Shown here piece after piece: positions 20,711 to 31,156 of a DNA stretch of 64,000 nucleotides; within the stretch, counting starts at the first letter, position 1, and the number at the start of each line of letters is the position of its first letter. The translations under genes and the position numbers were made by a program. This DNA is from Dactylonectria macrodidyma (taxonomy: Eukaryota; Ascomycota; Sordariomycetes; Hypocreales; Nectriaceae), in assembly GCA_020744425.1 (NCBI GenBank), contig JAGMUV010000017.1:992001-1056000 (forward strand), read 5' to 3'. Under the pieces are notes generated by a model, which searched no databases, had not been told where the DNA came from, and saw nothing but the letters and a program-made list of their open reading frames with translations.

Positions 20711-22098
20711 TGTATTACTAGAGGACAAGTGCTGAGGGGACAATAGTTGTGTAATCAAAGTTGGCAACTCAAGAGAGTAAAGAAACTATTTATGGGATCT
20801 GAGATGAATTCACGTCGAGAAGGTAGTGCAGCTATCTCGCCTTTTATTTACCCAAATCCGAAGCAGATCCCTAGTTAGTCAAGATGTAGTGCGTTGGCTT
20901 TTTCATGTTGGTCCGTTAGTCCTTTCATGTTGGCCCGTTGGCGATTTCATATTGAATCGTGCGGTGTGATCAGCTCGGCGCTGTGACAATAAAAATAGGC
21001 GACTAGGGCGGTCAATGCAAGGTGATAGGCAGTGAAAGAATTGTCCCACCTATATTTGCCGCCCGCCATCTGTCACCTCACCTCTCAACCAGTTGGAAGT
21101 TGGAAGCAGGGCGGGGCCGAAACTGGTTGGTTGGTTGGAGACACCATTGATTGGTCGTCACTTGATCCTCGTAATCGAATCACAGGTTGCCGCCTGCGGG
21201 GGGTCAATGCAAGATCACCGTCACAAAGCCCCACTCTTACCCCTCATTGACCACGAATCAACACAGGTCGACAGCCAGCTCTTCAACGCCGGGCCGCGGG
21301 CGAGCGGCAGGAAACCAACATCGGCAAACGCGAACACGCCAATCAAACAAGAATACGACTAACAGACAAAGCGAGACCGCCTTCGAGACAAACTGTGGGA
21401 CTTGCTGGATCTCGGTTCGGCATGTATACAACTAGCCCTCTTTCTGACGGCCGTTTCCGTGCACTGCCACCGCTACAGTACCTGAATACCTAGTGCCCCA
21501 CTCAGACGGTGGACAATCTGCACACGAGATCCTGATCCGCTCCCTCAATCGGAACCGGAACACATGAACACAAGCTTAAATCACATAGTTCATCAAGAAA
21601 AAAGAACATAGTTTGCTCTTGCGATTGAAGAATTTGTTGTTGTGTATTGGCCGATCGAAAATGCCGTCCCTGGGTTGAGGTGGTGTTTCCTGTGTGCAAT
21701 TTATTGTTTTGGCCACCGCCTGTGAGTTGTTTCACAGGGGAAACGCGCCGTAAAAGTCAGCAACCTGTTTCCGTCAGCACGAGCCCTCCGGAGAAGGTCA
21801 GGTGCTTTCTCTGGGCATAATAAAGCTGCCCTTCCTCGTTTTCTTTACATCATTAATTTTTATGGGCAGGCTGCACTACCCAATTCCAATTCCAATTCAC
21901 GCTTGCCTTCCCTCCTCTAAAATTACACTCTTTAGCACCATAACTTCAACGTCGGGGATTTCACTGGAATAGACCGGTCCCATTGACTTCACACGCAACA
22001 AATTTCGAGGCAGCTCGTGAGGCTGCTATTCAAGCGCACCTAGAAGTTCTCAACCTCAACCACCCACCATTCGCACTACGCAGTGTGTTCCATTGGCC
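20711..22098. other. Intergenic, no gene supported
   Basis: A divergent 1.4-kb promoter interval between the CKH-repeat gene and the FunK1 kinase gene. Several short GC-rich frames overlap on both strands, none convincing. The last 200 bp are pyrimidine-rich and likely hold the FunK1 leader. Confidence 0.4.
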
Positions 22099-23925
22099 AT
22101 GGAGAATCACCCGGCGGTAACTCATCCGCCAGCTCCACCAGCCTCCACGACGGACGACCAAGAAATCCTTGACAACATAGACGGCCGCATGCACGGCCCC
22201 ATGAGCGGATTTATCAAAAAATACTTCGGCAACTTTCAATATGTCCGCCAAGATGTTTTATTGGAAATTCAGGCAGCCGGAGGAGTTAGTGGCCGCTGTG
22301 CTGTTCCAACAGCTGCCCCATCACCCGACAATTTCCTACAATGGTTTTCCAACTATGTATCGCGGGAGCTTGACGGCGCTCGAGGGTCGTGGCGTATATC
22401 TAGCGGCAATGTAGCACCCGAGCACGAGAGTGCTGACGACGGTGCACGTCTCCTCTTGACCATGCCCACTTCGCCGGCCTCCAACGTACAGACAAGATGG
22501 GACCATGTTCAGGTTATTGGCCAGTTTTACCACCGTGGCTGCATTTGTTATCAGGATGGACTATTACGTCTCTGCCGGTCCGCACACCAGGTCTTCGCCA
22601 GTCAGCCCACGCGGCTCTTCTTACATGGCTTCTACATCCGCGATTCACTGATTGAACTTTGGGTCTTTGATCGATCTGGCCTATATTGTAGCGAGGTATT
22701 CGATGTTCGGAAAGATTTCATCCAATTTCTGTCTATTATTCTCAGCTACCAGCGGATGACGGACCGGGACCTCGGAAAAACCAACATCATTGAGACGGAT
22801 AAGGGAGGCAGCTACATTATCCTTGACAATGTGGCGATGCCCTCTTTGGGAAAGCTCTATCTCGAAAGCCAGCCAATTGCGTCCCGTGAAGGCCTTGTTG
22901 GTACGGGGACAACTTGCTACCGGGCTAGAATGCTTGATTCGAATCGATGGAATTACGTCTTGAAGTTCAAATGGCGCTGGGCCAGGGAGCGTCCGGAGGA
23001 CGAACTTCTAAAGCTAGCCAAGAAGAAATGCGTCTGGGGTGCCGTCTCCCTTGATTATTACAAAGAAGTTGAAAGTACAGCAAATCTGCGTCGAGGCCTC
23101 CGGTGGGGAACACACAGAAAATTCGCCAAGATGCACTTTCGCGAGAGACATGGAAGTATCGAAGAGCAAAAACAGGAAGTTACTTGCAATGCCGACGGAC
23201 TTGTCGACTATACAGAAGAAACCGACAACCTCTTTCAAAATCGTATCCTTGCCTGCATCGTTACTTCTCCTGTCGGCAGATCCCTTCACACTTTTCAGTC
23301 TCTAACAGAATTGCTTGAAGTGTTTCGTGATGCTATCAAGTGTCATCGATCACTCTGTTATGATGCCAAGATTCTTCACCAAGATATATCCCCGGGGAAC
23401 ATGATCATTCTGGATGGCCAAGATGAAGGAAAGCCGAAGGGAATCCTGATAGACCTCGATTCCGCAAGAGAGCTCGCCGAAGGATTGGGAACGGAGCTTG
23501 GAATTACCGGCACCAGACCATTTATGGCTATTGGCGTTCTGAAGGGTGAATGTCATACTTATCGGCACGACCTTGAGTCTTTCCTTTACGTTTTCCTGTG
23601 GACAATCATAACGAACCACACGGAGAATCCCTCAGAGGCAAGCAAGCTTCGACAATGGAGCAATGGCGACTGGAACGAACTAGCGGCACGCAAGTCTCTT
23701 GACATGGATCAGGATAGCTTTCAGAATATTTTGGAGGAATTTACTCCCGAATTCCACTCCCTTAAGCCGCTCGCCGAAAGTCTACGCCAAATTCTTTTCC
23801 CCCTATGGGGTGGGGTAATTTGGACAGGGACCAACGGCTCGCCTGAAGCTGTAGACAAGCTCTACGATGGAATGATCCGCGCGTTCGAAGAGGCGATTGC
23901 TTCTGAGGGTGGTAGAGAGATGTAA
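22099..23925 (+). CDS. FunK1-type fungal protein kinase
   Basis: ATG at 22099 gives 608 aa without introns. The C-terminal half carries the FunK1 signatures: ILHQDISPGN (catalytic loop, H~427), ILIDLDSA as the metal-binding DFG counterpart, GTRPFMA, and HTYRHDLESFLYVFLW near residue 488. The N-terminal ~250 residues contain GQFYHRGCICYQDGLLRL and a DRSGLYCSEVFDV block, which in this family precede the kinase fold. FunK1 kinases are expanded in mushrooms and present in many ascomycete accessory regions; their substrates are unknown. No membrane segment is seen. All expected catalytic residues are present, so it is likely active. Confidence 0.9.
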   Translation: MENHPAVTHPPAPPASTTDDQEILDNIDGRMHGPMSGFIKKYFGNFQYVRQDVLLEIQAAGGVSGRCAVPTAAPSPDNFLQWFSNYVSRELDGARGSWRISSGNVAPEHESADDGARLLLTMPTSPASNVQTRWDHVQVIGQFYHRGCICYQDGLLRLCRSAHQVFASQPTRLFLHGFYIRDSLIELWVFDRSGLYCSEVFDVRKDFIQFLSIILSYQRMTDRDLGKTNIIETDKGGSYIILDNVAMPSLGKLYLESQPIASREGLVGTGTTCYRARMLDSNRWNYVLKFKWRWARERPEDELLKLAKKKCVWGAVSLDYYKEVESTANLRRGLRWGTHRKFAKMHFRERHGSIEEQKQEVTCNADGLVDYTEETDNLFQNRILACIVTSPVGRSLHTFQSLTELLEVFRDAIKCHRSLCYDAKILHQDISPGNMIILDGQDEGKPKGILIDLDSARELAEGLGTELGITGTRPFMAIGVLKGECHTYRHDLESFLYVFLWTIITNHTENPSEASKLRQWSNGDWNELAARKSLDMDQDSFQNILEEFTPEFHSLKPLAESLRQILFPLWGGVIWTGTNGSPEAVDKLYDGMIRAFEEAIASEGGREM

Positions 23926-24047
23926 TAGATATAGAAAGTTTGTTCTGTACCGCGTCCAAGTACTACAAGCATGAATATAGTTGACGCACCCGCGAACATG
24001 TTTGCCAGATCGCCCAGGAAGACAGAAGCCAAGGCAATATCAGAAAG

Positions 24048-24249
24048 AAAATCTTACTCTACACAGACAACCAAGCAGCTATCAGGTCAGTGGCGAGGCC
24101 TAGGGGCAAATCGGGGTCATACCTTCTCCAAGATATAACGCAGCGAATACAGGAACTACGAACGCAAGGCTTGACTGTCGAGATTCGATGGATCCCACCC
24201 CACAAGTGGATACATGGCAACGAAGCGGCCGCTCGGGCTCGAACAAAAC
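24048..24249 (+). mobile_element. LINE retrotransposon RNase H fragment
   Basis: KILLYTDNQAAIRSVARPRG, continuing through VEIRWIPPHKWIHGNEAA, matches the RNase H domain of fungal non-LTR (Tad-like) retrotransposons. Only about 67 codons remain and the flanks do not continue the element, so it is a dead fragment. Confidence 0.75.
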
Positions 24250-24374
24250 ATATCTTGATCGGGATGAGAGTGATGGCTTTAGGGACCTTGTTCAAGGGAA
24301 AGGACGGGGAATCAACTTTTTGCTCTAGTATGATGCACCCCGAATGCCTGTCAAACAAGTGGCTGATCTGATGC

Positions 24375-25113
24375 TATAGCGGGCCACCTGGTGTCGGGAA
24401 AACCCTGACAGCAGAAACAATTGCAGAGACCTACCGGATTCCACTCTACACAGTAAGATTTTGCTACTATGCTTCGAAGCGGCCTTTACTAACCAGTCAG
24501 GTGCCGGCTGGTCAGATCGGTGTAGATCCGGTCAAGGTGGAGAGGATCATCCTGACGAGTATCTTCAAGATTGCAAGCCGGTGGAAAGCCATCCTGCTTC
24601 TGGACGAGGCGGATGTGTTTCTAGCTCAACGTTCGAACGATCCACATCTCAATGCACTCGTATCGGTCTTCCTGCGCGAACTAGAGCAGTACGATGGCAT
24701 TCTGTTCCTGACGACAACCGAGTGCAGTCATTCGACGAAGCAATGATTAGCAGGATTCATCTTGCTCTACAATATAATCCACTCGGACGAGATGCGCGCG
24801 AGGCCGTGTGGAAGTACTTCTTGGGACAGGCCAACACTAAGCAAGTAAACCCTGACTGTCCCCAGGATGCAGTTGACAAGCTAGCGGAGAAGGAACTGAA
24901 CGGCCGAGAGGCGAGTCACCCTTCGCGTGGTAGAGCGAGATCTAACCACCAGTACAGATTAGGAATGCGGTGTTCATAGCCCGGTCAATGGCTCAGTACG
25001 AGGAGACGGTCGTGTGCGAGACGCATCTCAATGAGTCCATTTCTGCAAGGGAACAGTTCCAGCGAGATTTTCAGGGAGCAGGGGCGGTTGAGAACCTTAA
25101 CTCGTACTTTTAG
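24375..25113 (+). pseudogene. AAA ATPase C-terminal pseudogene
   Basis: It begins abruptly at the Walker A region (YSGPPGVGKTLTAE) with no start or N-terminal half. An intron at 24453-24500 (branch ACTAAC) leads to ILLLDEADVFLAQRS (Walker B), followed by RNALVSVFLRELE-like sequence. A single-base deletion near 24718 shifts the frame between ILFLTTT and VQSFDEAMISRIHLAL. A second intron, with a GC donor, precedes IRNAVFIARSMAQYEET and the stop. This matches the C-terminal domain of the large fungal AAA+ family often found next to effector or incompatibility genes. Truncation plus frameshift make it non-functional. Confidence 0.8.
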
Positions 25114-25465
25114 TGCGTGTGGTACGCCTAATAACGAGTATTGGTTCTTAGAAAGGATATATGCAATTGGCCATATCAATCCGTAGGAGCTGTGCCATTA
25201 CCGTATTAGGGGAAGTTACCATATTAATAATATCCTGCAAATTAAGCCCAATGGCTACTGGTGTTTGTTGCGTTGTTCCCGTGGCTCCGCCGGTTGAGCT
25301 CGTGTCCAATCTTGGGTTCTTGTGGGGCTGTCAGTCCTGGGTCTTTACAGCAAGCTGTCTGCTTGGTTGTCGTTTATTAGTAGGCGATTAAAGAACGAGT
25401 CATAATTTCACGTTGAAGCCTGTAAATTGAAGAAAATTCGACCTCGACGTAGGTATTCAAAACAA

Positions 25466-26218
25466 TTATGAACTCATATTTATATCCTGAATTTGTGCTT
25501 GCACATACTCGACCGTGTAAGCATAAGATTCGTCTGCTTTACTCTTAAGCCAAGACGCCAATCCCTCGTTACCCATAGCCCTAGCAAGATCGGCGTATGT
25601 CCAGTGGTGACTGTCCCCAAACCGAGCATCCGCCTTCGCCCCTAAATCGAAGAGAAGGGAGATAGTTGCTATAGCTTGCTTCTCGGGCAGGTAGAGAGCA
25701 TACACAGCAGGTGTTGCGCCATCCATATCTTCGGTATCTGGTGCAAAATCCCGGCTTTGGACGAAATGCTCAATCATATCCAAGTCTCCTTGTCTCGCTG
25801 CAGCATGGAGACCGTTTGCGCAAGAGTCGTCATATGAAATGACACAATATTTTAATAGCAATAGGGCTGTGTTGCGATGGCTGTTGGCGAGAGCCAGGAA
25901 AAGGGGAGTAGCCATGGTGTTCTCGGAATGTTCGTCGAAGAATGGCGATAGAAGTTTGACGACATCATCCTTGCCGTAGTAGGCGGCGAGGTGTAGTGGA
26001 GTGACTAAAGCACGAGTGCCATTCTGTGGGAGAAAATCCAGATCGCCAACTTTATTTGGTTGAAAGTCTTTAAGGGGGAAGACACTAGTAGAGAGGGTGA
26101 CTACCTCCTCCTTTGCATTGAATCTTCGGAGGTCGGTTACGAGATTTTGGAGCACGTCAACAATGAACATGACCGGGTTGAACGGTACGTAGTTGAGGAG
26201 GTATGTCGAGGAAAACAT
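25466..26218 (-). CDS. Small ankyrin-repeat protein
   Basis: ATG at 26218 gives 250 aa (MFSSTYLLNYVPFNPVMFIV). Ankyrin units are visible as TPLHLAAYYGKDDVVKLLSP, TPLFLALANSHRNTALLLLK, NGLHAAARQGDLDMIEHFV and a degenerate fourth with DGATPAVYALYL. The N-terminus is hydrophobic, but no clear signal cleavage site was seen. Upstream in-frame codons run through a GA microsatellite and are better taken as leader. There are no catalytic domains, so the protein probably mediates protein binding. It could be a stand-alone gene or a detached repeat domain of an NLR. Confidence 0.75.
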   Translation of the reverse strand: MFSSTYLLNYVPFNPVMFIVDVLQNLVTDLRRFNAKEEVVTLSTSVFPLKDFQPNKVGDLDFLPQNGTRALVTPLHLAAYYGKDDVVKLLSPFFDEHSENTMATPLFLALANSHRNTALLLLKYCVISYDDSCANGLHAAARQGDLDMIEHFVQSRDFAPDTEDMDGATPAVYALYLPEKQAIATISLLFDLGAKADARFGDSHHWTYADLARAMGNEGLASWLKSKADESYAYTVEYVQAQIQDINMSS

Positions 26219-26265
26219 CTTGAAGGTTGCTGGTGAGAGACAAAAGACTGATGGTAGAAGAGAGT

Positions 26266-26308
<43 letters not shown>
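26266..26308. repeat. (GA)n microsatellite
   Basis: An interrupted, then pure, GA dinucleotide run in the presumed 5' leader of the ankyrin gene. Confidence 0.95.
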
Positions 26309-26310
<2 letters not shown>

Positions 26311-26362
26311 TGACGTGTCGTTGTCTGACGGCTGGGGGAGACAGAGAGAAGGGGCAAAACAA

Positions 26363-28010
26363 ATGAGGAGAATGGAGGAGGATGGAGGAGGATGAGAAGG
26401 ATACGCAGAGCGGGGAGAGGCCTCCTTATATAGTCAGTGAGCGGCGGAAGAGATCACATAAGCCGGCAGGCCATGGCATGGCCGAGAAGGAAAGCCAGGT
26501 GCGTTACCTAGCAGCCCATCCAGAGAGCTTGACTGTCATTGAGACCTCCTTTTCACAGGTAACCAACACAAGTTGCATTGAACTAACCTACTTATCGACC
26601 AAAAGTCATCCTCTTCACCATATAGTGCGTTTCATCCGCAAGGAATTACCTCATTTAAGTCCCCTTTTTACAAATCACCAGACAAACTTGCATTCAGCCG
26701 GCCTGTTCACGAACCCGATGTTGTTCTGTTCATCCAATCGGTGAATCGATCCCCTGGTTAAAGTCTCGGCTTCTAGTGTTATGGTATCAAGTCGCATCCA
26801 ACCGACCAGCTTGCATTGACAACAGAAGCATTAGTCGTAATAGTAGGCGCTAGCAAGACATTCTTCTGTGATATATGGCTAGCTAACCCCTGTGGAAATG
26901 GCCTCACAGGAGAGGTCAATGAGGTTGGCCCGAAGCCTTAGCCCCTGGCTTAACTACCGGGAAGGTTGCTCCCTATAGACCTCCTTTTTCCACATCAGTA
27001 ACACCTTGCATCCAGCCGACCTGCTCACAGACCATAAACGTCATCACCCCGGCTAGCAACAACGCCTATCAACTCGGGATGTCCTTTTTATGGACTCTGA
27101 CGATCCATCCGACATGGCCATGGGCCTCGATGCCGTCACCCTCGCTAATCATAGTCGTTGACAAGGCAGAACTCAACAGATCATGACCATAACTCGCATC
27201 CGGCTGACCTCCTCTTTGGCCTCGATGCTATCAGCCGTGCCCAATCATCACCCATCCAAAGAAGCAGCGACAATGCCAAGTGACACCAGCAAGGCATCCA
27301 TCAACCAAAGTGGCAGCTTACATCCAGGCGACCTTTTCATCGACCTGCACAGGTTGATAACAGAGGTCGTTTAAGGGGCGAAGGTTAGCCGTTGGAGGCA
27401 TGCCAACGATGCAACAGGCTGAGCATGAGAGTCCATGGACGACCATGGGGCTGCCAGTTGATGTCACCGAATCACAACGTTCAGGCCAGAGGCGTACTTG
27501 GGAACCAATGCCTTCTAGTCAGCTGCCTCCCACCAGGAGCGGAGCTCAAGAGTCTTCTGTCCGGCGATCCCGCTTCTCGTTGGAAGGGCGCCGATGTGGA
27601 GGCAGGGCAGGCCCGCATTGTGTCACAACCATAACAGCGTACGGGTGGTTGGCCACAGATGTCGTAGGAAGTGGGCGTTCGGGTCTTAGAAGGCAACCTA
27701 GGATTCCAAGGACCTGGTTAGGCCAAGGGAGAGATCACGGGTCCGCTCTATCCGTGGCGCGACTTCCCAGGAAGTCGCACAAGAACAGTGATGGGAGGCG
27801 TAGGGGACAGGCTTGTGATGTTAGTCCGTCCAGCCACTCAGGTCTTCAGATGCAGGCCGCGATGCCACGACCTGGAGGATGAGATGAGGGATTTAGGTGT
27901 AAAGATTGCGCCTTCCCCCGAGTTGGAGACGACTCCTTTTTCTCTTTCCCTCGTCTTCCCCGCTTGCCTTGAATCTCAACAGTTTGTTCTCGACGCCTCC
28001 CGTTGCCAGA
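26363..28010. other. Intergenic with degenerate repeated motif
   Basis: No convincing gene. A degenerate motif close to TTGCATCCAGCCGACCTG recurs at 26687, 26793, 27005, 27193 and 27318, spaced 105-210 bp, suggesting an old decayed tandem array. A perfect 8-bp-stem hairpin (GCGACTTC CCAG GAAGTCGC) lies at 27759-27778. Confidence 0.5.
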
Positions 28011-30515
28011 ATGTCTCCCACTAGCGATCGGTCGACCGGAGACTCGGATCCTCCTCGCAGATCAACGAGGCGGATGGGCGCCAGCCAGCCAGAGAGAGAC
28101 CATGCTGCACCTAAATCTCCTTCTTTCGAGCCTCTCACCCCGTGTATTGACGATTGTTGCTTGCCACACAACACAGATGGTTCAGGGCGGACTGAGTCGG
28201 CGGTTCAGTCTCTATTGAGCCTTCTTCGCATTCCCCTCATTCTTGACAGCATCCTCCGCATTAACAATGAAGGCGAGCAACTCAGCCAAGGGTTGAGGCT
28301 GGCCTTGAGCGTGCGGTCTGTGCCAGAACAACATCGGCTAAGGATCTTTGCTCGCAGCCTCAGTCGCAACTGTGACAACCTGTGCGAGGCAGGCCCGAGT
28401 CAGGCGAACCAGGAGGTTGATGTCGGGTGCAGACCAAACCACGAACGGCTTGACGACGGCGATGCCAGATTTCAAGATGACGTCGCGCTTGGATGCGTCA
28501 TCGAGGCCGGATCCGCCGCCGAGCCTCCAGCCGCTCCTATCAAGCCAGCACATATTGCCGAGAATGAGGAGGGCGATATCGCACTCAAGGAGCGCGACGA
28601 GGTGCCCGGCAGCGATCCACAGCAATTTGCAGATCATGATGGTGTCAAACAGTTCACCTTCCAGAGTGCCGACGGCAGGGATCCACAGCCAATCCACGTT
28701 GAAGACGTCGACGAGAGAAATGAACCGACCTCGGACGCTTTCTGTACCGCGACCTTCAGACCCAAGACGGGAATTGGCGAGGGCAAGGGCGCATCAGCCA
28801 GTGTGGCCGGAACCACCCTTGTGGCCAGTTCGCCAAACGTGGTGCCCAGCATCGAGCCCATGACTCCCGAGAGAACGCCTTCTCCAAGCAGCCTCAGAGG
28901 AGCCACTCTCCCGAGGCAGACGGACGATTGTGAGCAAGGTCGCCTCGATCTCCTTGACCAAGCCATCGACGACTTCATCAACGACAGTCACGAGCAGATC
29001 CGGCAGTTCAGTACGCGGGGGAACTCGCAAGAAACGTACAAGGCTCTCTTTGACTCGCTTGGGCATGGCGCGACCGAGGCGGGAGAGGACAGAACGAGGT
29101 GGTCAGATGGCTCCGAGTGGGTTTCCCTCTTAGAAGCAGGACATGGCGAACGGCACAAGGGGACCATTCGCTATGCACTGACGGCCATCGCCTTCGCCAG
29201 GTGGCACGCGTCTCAAGTGCAGCTGGTCGACGGCCCAACAACGGCTCAGAAGGCCACGCAAGAAGTATCGGCAAGAATCCTCGGCCCCAAGCCAGAAGAT
29301 GACGAGAACAAGAAGGGTTGGGAACGACGCCGCAAGAAGCTCAGCACGCATCTGGCCCGTGGGCGGAAATGGTCGCGGCTAGTGGAGGAACTCGGCTCCG
29401 GCATCTTGCTCAAGAATGCATGGTACGCTTGTCTTTTGAGGGAGAAGATGGTTGACTAACCCGCGATAGGCGGCTCGCCAAGTCCCCAGAGTCGGCGTTG
29501 AACACGCTAGTCAGAGAGCTGCCAGGCAGCCCAGAGAAGATGACTGTCTTGAGACTCCTGGCGGATCAGATGACACTGCTCATGGAGACAGGCAGGACAA
29601 ACCCAGACAAGTTCCGCTACGACCTAGAGAGCGAAGGCTTGCCGTTCTTAGACCCAGGCTCATCTACCGGATGTGTCGAGCTTGACGGCTTGTACGAGCA
29701 GGTACGGAACTCCATCACTGGCGACATGCTCCTCGTCAAGGGCACCGACTTTAAGTTCGGCGTGGATTCGCTACGAAGGCTTGGTGGGACGAGGTGGCTC
29801 AACGACGAGGTCATTCTCGCTTGCCTACACTTGTCCGACAAACTGGCCTTCGTCCGGGTCGGCTTCTCCATCCCAATCCATCGGCAGACGCGATCCCTCA
29901 GCACCATACCGCGCCCCCTCGAGAGGGCGGCGAAGCAGATGGCAGAATGGCACTGCCAAGCTGAAGCACGGGCCGCTTTGTATGCTTCTTTCCGCTCTTC
30001 CAGCACCAGAGCCACTTCAGCCTCCTCGAGATCAACGAGAGGGAAGGGTCTATTTTCCATCACGACTCGATGGGCGAAGGAGAAAACGCAGACGTCAAGG
30101 TTCGCATCGAGTAACCTTCTAAGGAGCGTGGACTGATTGTTTGGCAGGCGGCGTGTGAAAAAGAGTTCCCTCATTTTCGGTATGTCGAAGAGGTATGTTC
30201 CCCTGGGGTAGCAAGGTAAAGATTGAGCTCGGCTAACAACGAGCGACCCAGGGAGCGGTGCGGCAGGATGATGGGCACAGCTGTGGTCCGCTGGTGATCA
30301 GACATGCCCGGTGTCGGATGCTGGGTCGGCCTGTTATTTCCGGAGGTGTGGATAAGTATGATGCGAGGGAAGTGAGGGCTGACGCTGTGCGACTCTTGTG
30401 CTCGGCGTGGACGAGTGACGGTTTGGTCGCTGCACCAGATTCACCAAGGCGGAAACGGAAGGCCGTGGGGGAGGAGCAGGATGGCCCAGGGGGAGGGGCA
30501 AACGGCGGGAAGTAA
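28011..30515 (+). CDS. Ulp1-like SUMO/ubiquitin-like protease gene
   Basis: ATG 28011 (MSPTSDRSTGDSDPP). Exon 1 runs to 29422; a clean intron at 29423-29469 (branch TGACTAAC) joins NAW to RLAKSPES. GGTRWLNDEVILACLHLSD is the Ulp1 substrate-binding start. The catalytic part lies further on: HFSLLEINEREG (His), IFHHDSMGEG (Asp), then introns 30100-30147 and 30193-30251, and RQDDGHSCGPLVIRHAR (Cys). Between ~29833 and 29967 the frame changes: either an extra intron (for example 29833-29966) or a one-base indel. The first ~400 residues are low-complexity and acidic. C48 peptidases remove SUMO-like tags; in fungi they also occur in transposons such as KDZ elements. Domain call firm, intactness uncertain. 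Confidence 0.7.
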
Positions 30516-30671
30516 GCAGCAGAAAGTACGCAGCGGAAAGTAAACTGCTGGATGTGTAGGTATGAGAAATCAACTCAATGGTCCTATATCGTAATCCATG
30601 CATTACATAGGCACATAGAAAGACCCGGCGCGGGATGAGCCCAGTTGAGAATGGCCAGACGCATAAAGTTA

Positions 30672-30910
30672 TCAGCTCCGTCGGTCATCAATTGATGCGA
30701 CAGTTAGAGCTGACCAATTTGGAGTTTCTTCAAGACGTTCCATCCAGTACACCTCGAGCCAGGTCTGGAAGGACTTCGTATGTACGTCGCAGAGTCGAAG
30801 AGACGATGCAAGAAGCTTGGCCTGGTTGGAGCAGCGGCAGACATGGGCCGTCCAATAGTTGGCTGCGTAATCAAGAAAAGGGTACTTCGCTGAATGCTCC
30901 TTGACTTGGT
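30672..30910 (-). pseudogene. NACHT-ankyrin NLR fragment
   Basis: About 80 codons on the minus strand read KYPFLDYAANYWTAHVC, then SFQTWLEVYW and ALTVASIDD. This is the stretch between NACHT and ankyrin repeats in fungal NLRs, where the FPFLEYA...W..H pattern is common (compare KKFPFLEYASRHVLYHA in the 2003-6181 gene). No NACHT or ankyrin sequence flanks it, so it is a remnant. Confidence 0.6.
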
Positions 30911-31088
30911 TTTTCCTCAAACGTGACCTGTCGTACTCTGGACATTATTATCAGATCTCATCTTGAGCGTGTCAAATGGACCCCTCTCCTCCGGTTACCC
31001 CCATTTGCTCGGATCATACTGCACGGTCCCATCAAATTGGTGGGCGGCCTTCTTATTCTCAATGTACCAGCAGCTGAGGTATGAGCAT

Positions 31089-31156
31089 GGCTGCGCGAGA
31101 ATCCACGGGCTCCTCACTACAGTCTACCCGAGCGTGGATACGCGAGAATCCACGGG
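31089..31156 (-). repeat. Palindromic dispersed repeat, inverted copy of 1565-1626
   Basis: GCGTGGATACGCGAGAATCC at 31132-31151 and a partial second copy at 31093-31108 (GCGAGAATCCACGGGC). The reverse complement of the whole block closely matches 1565-1626, including the 20-bp spacer. Confidence 0.75.
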
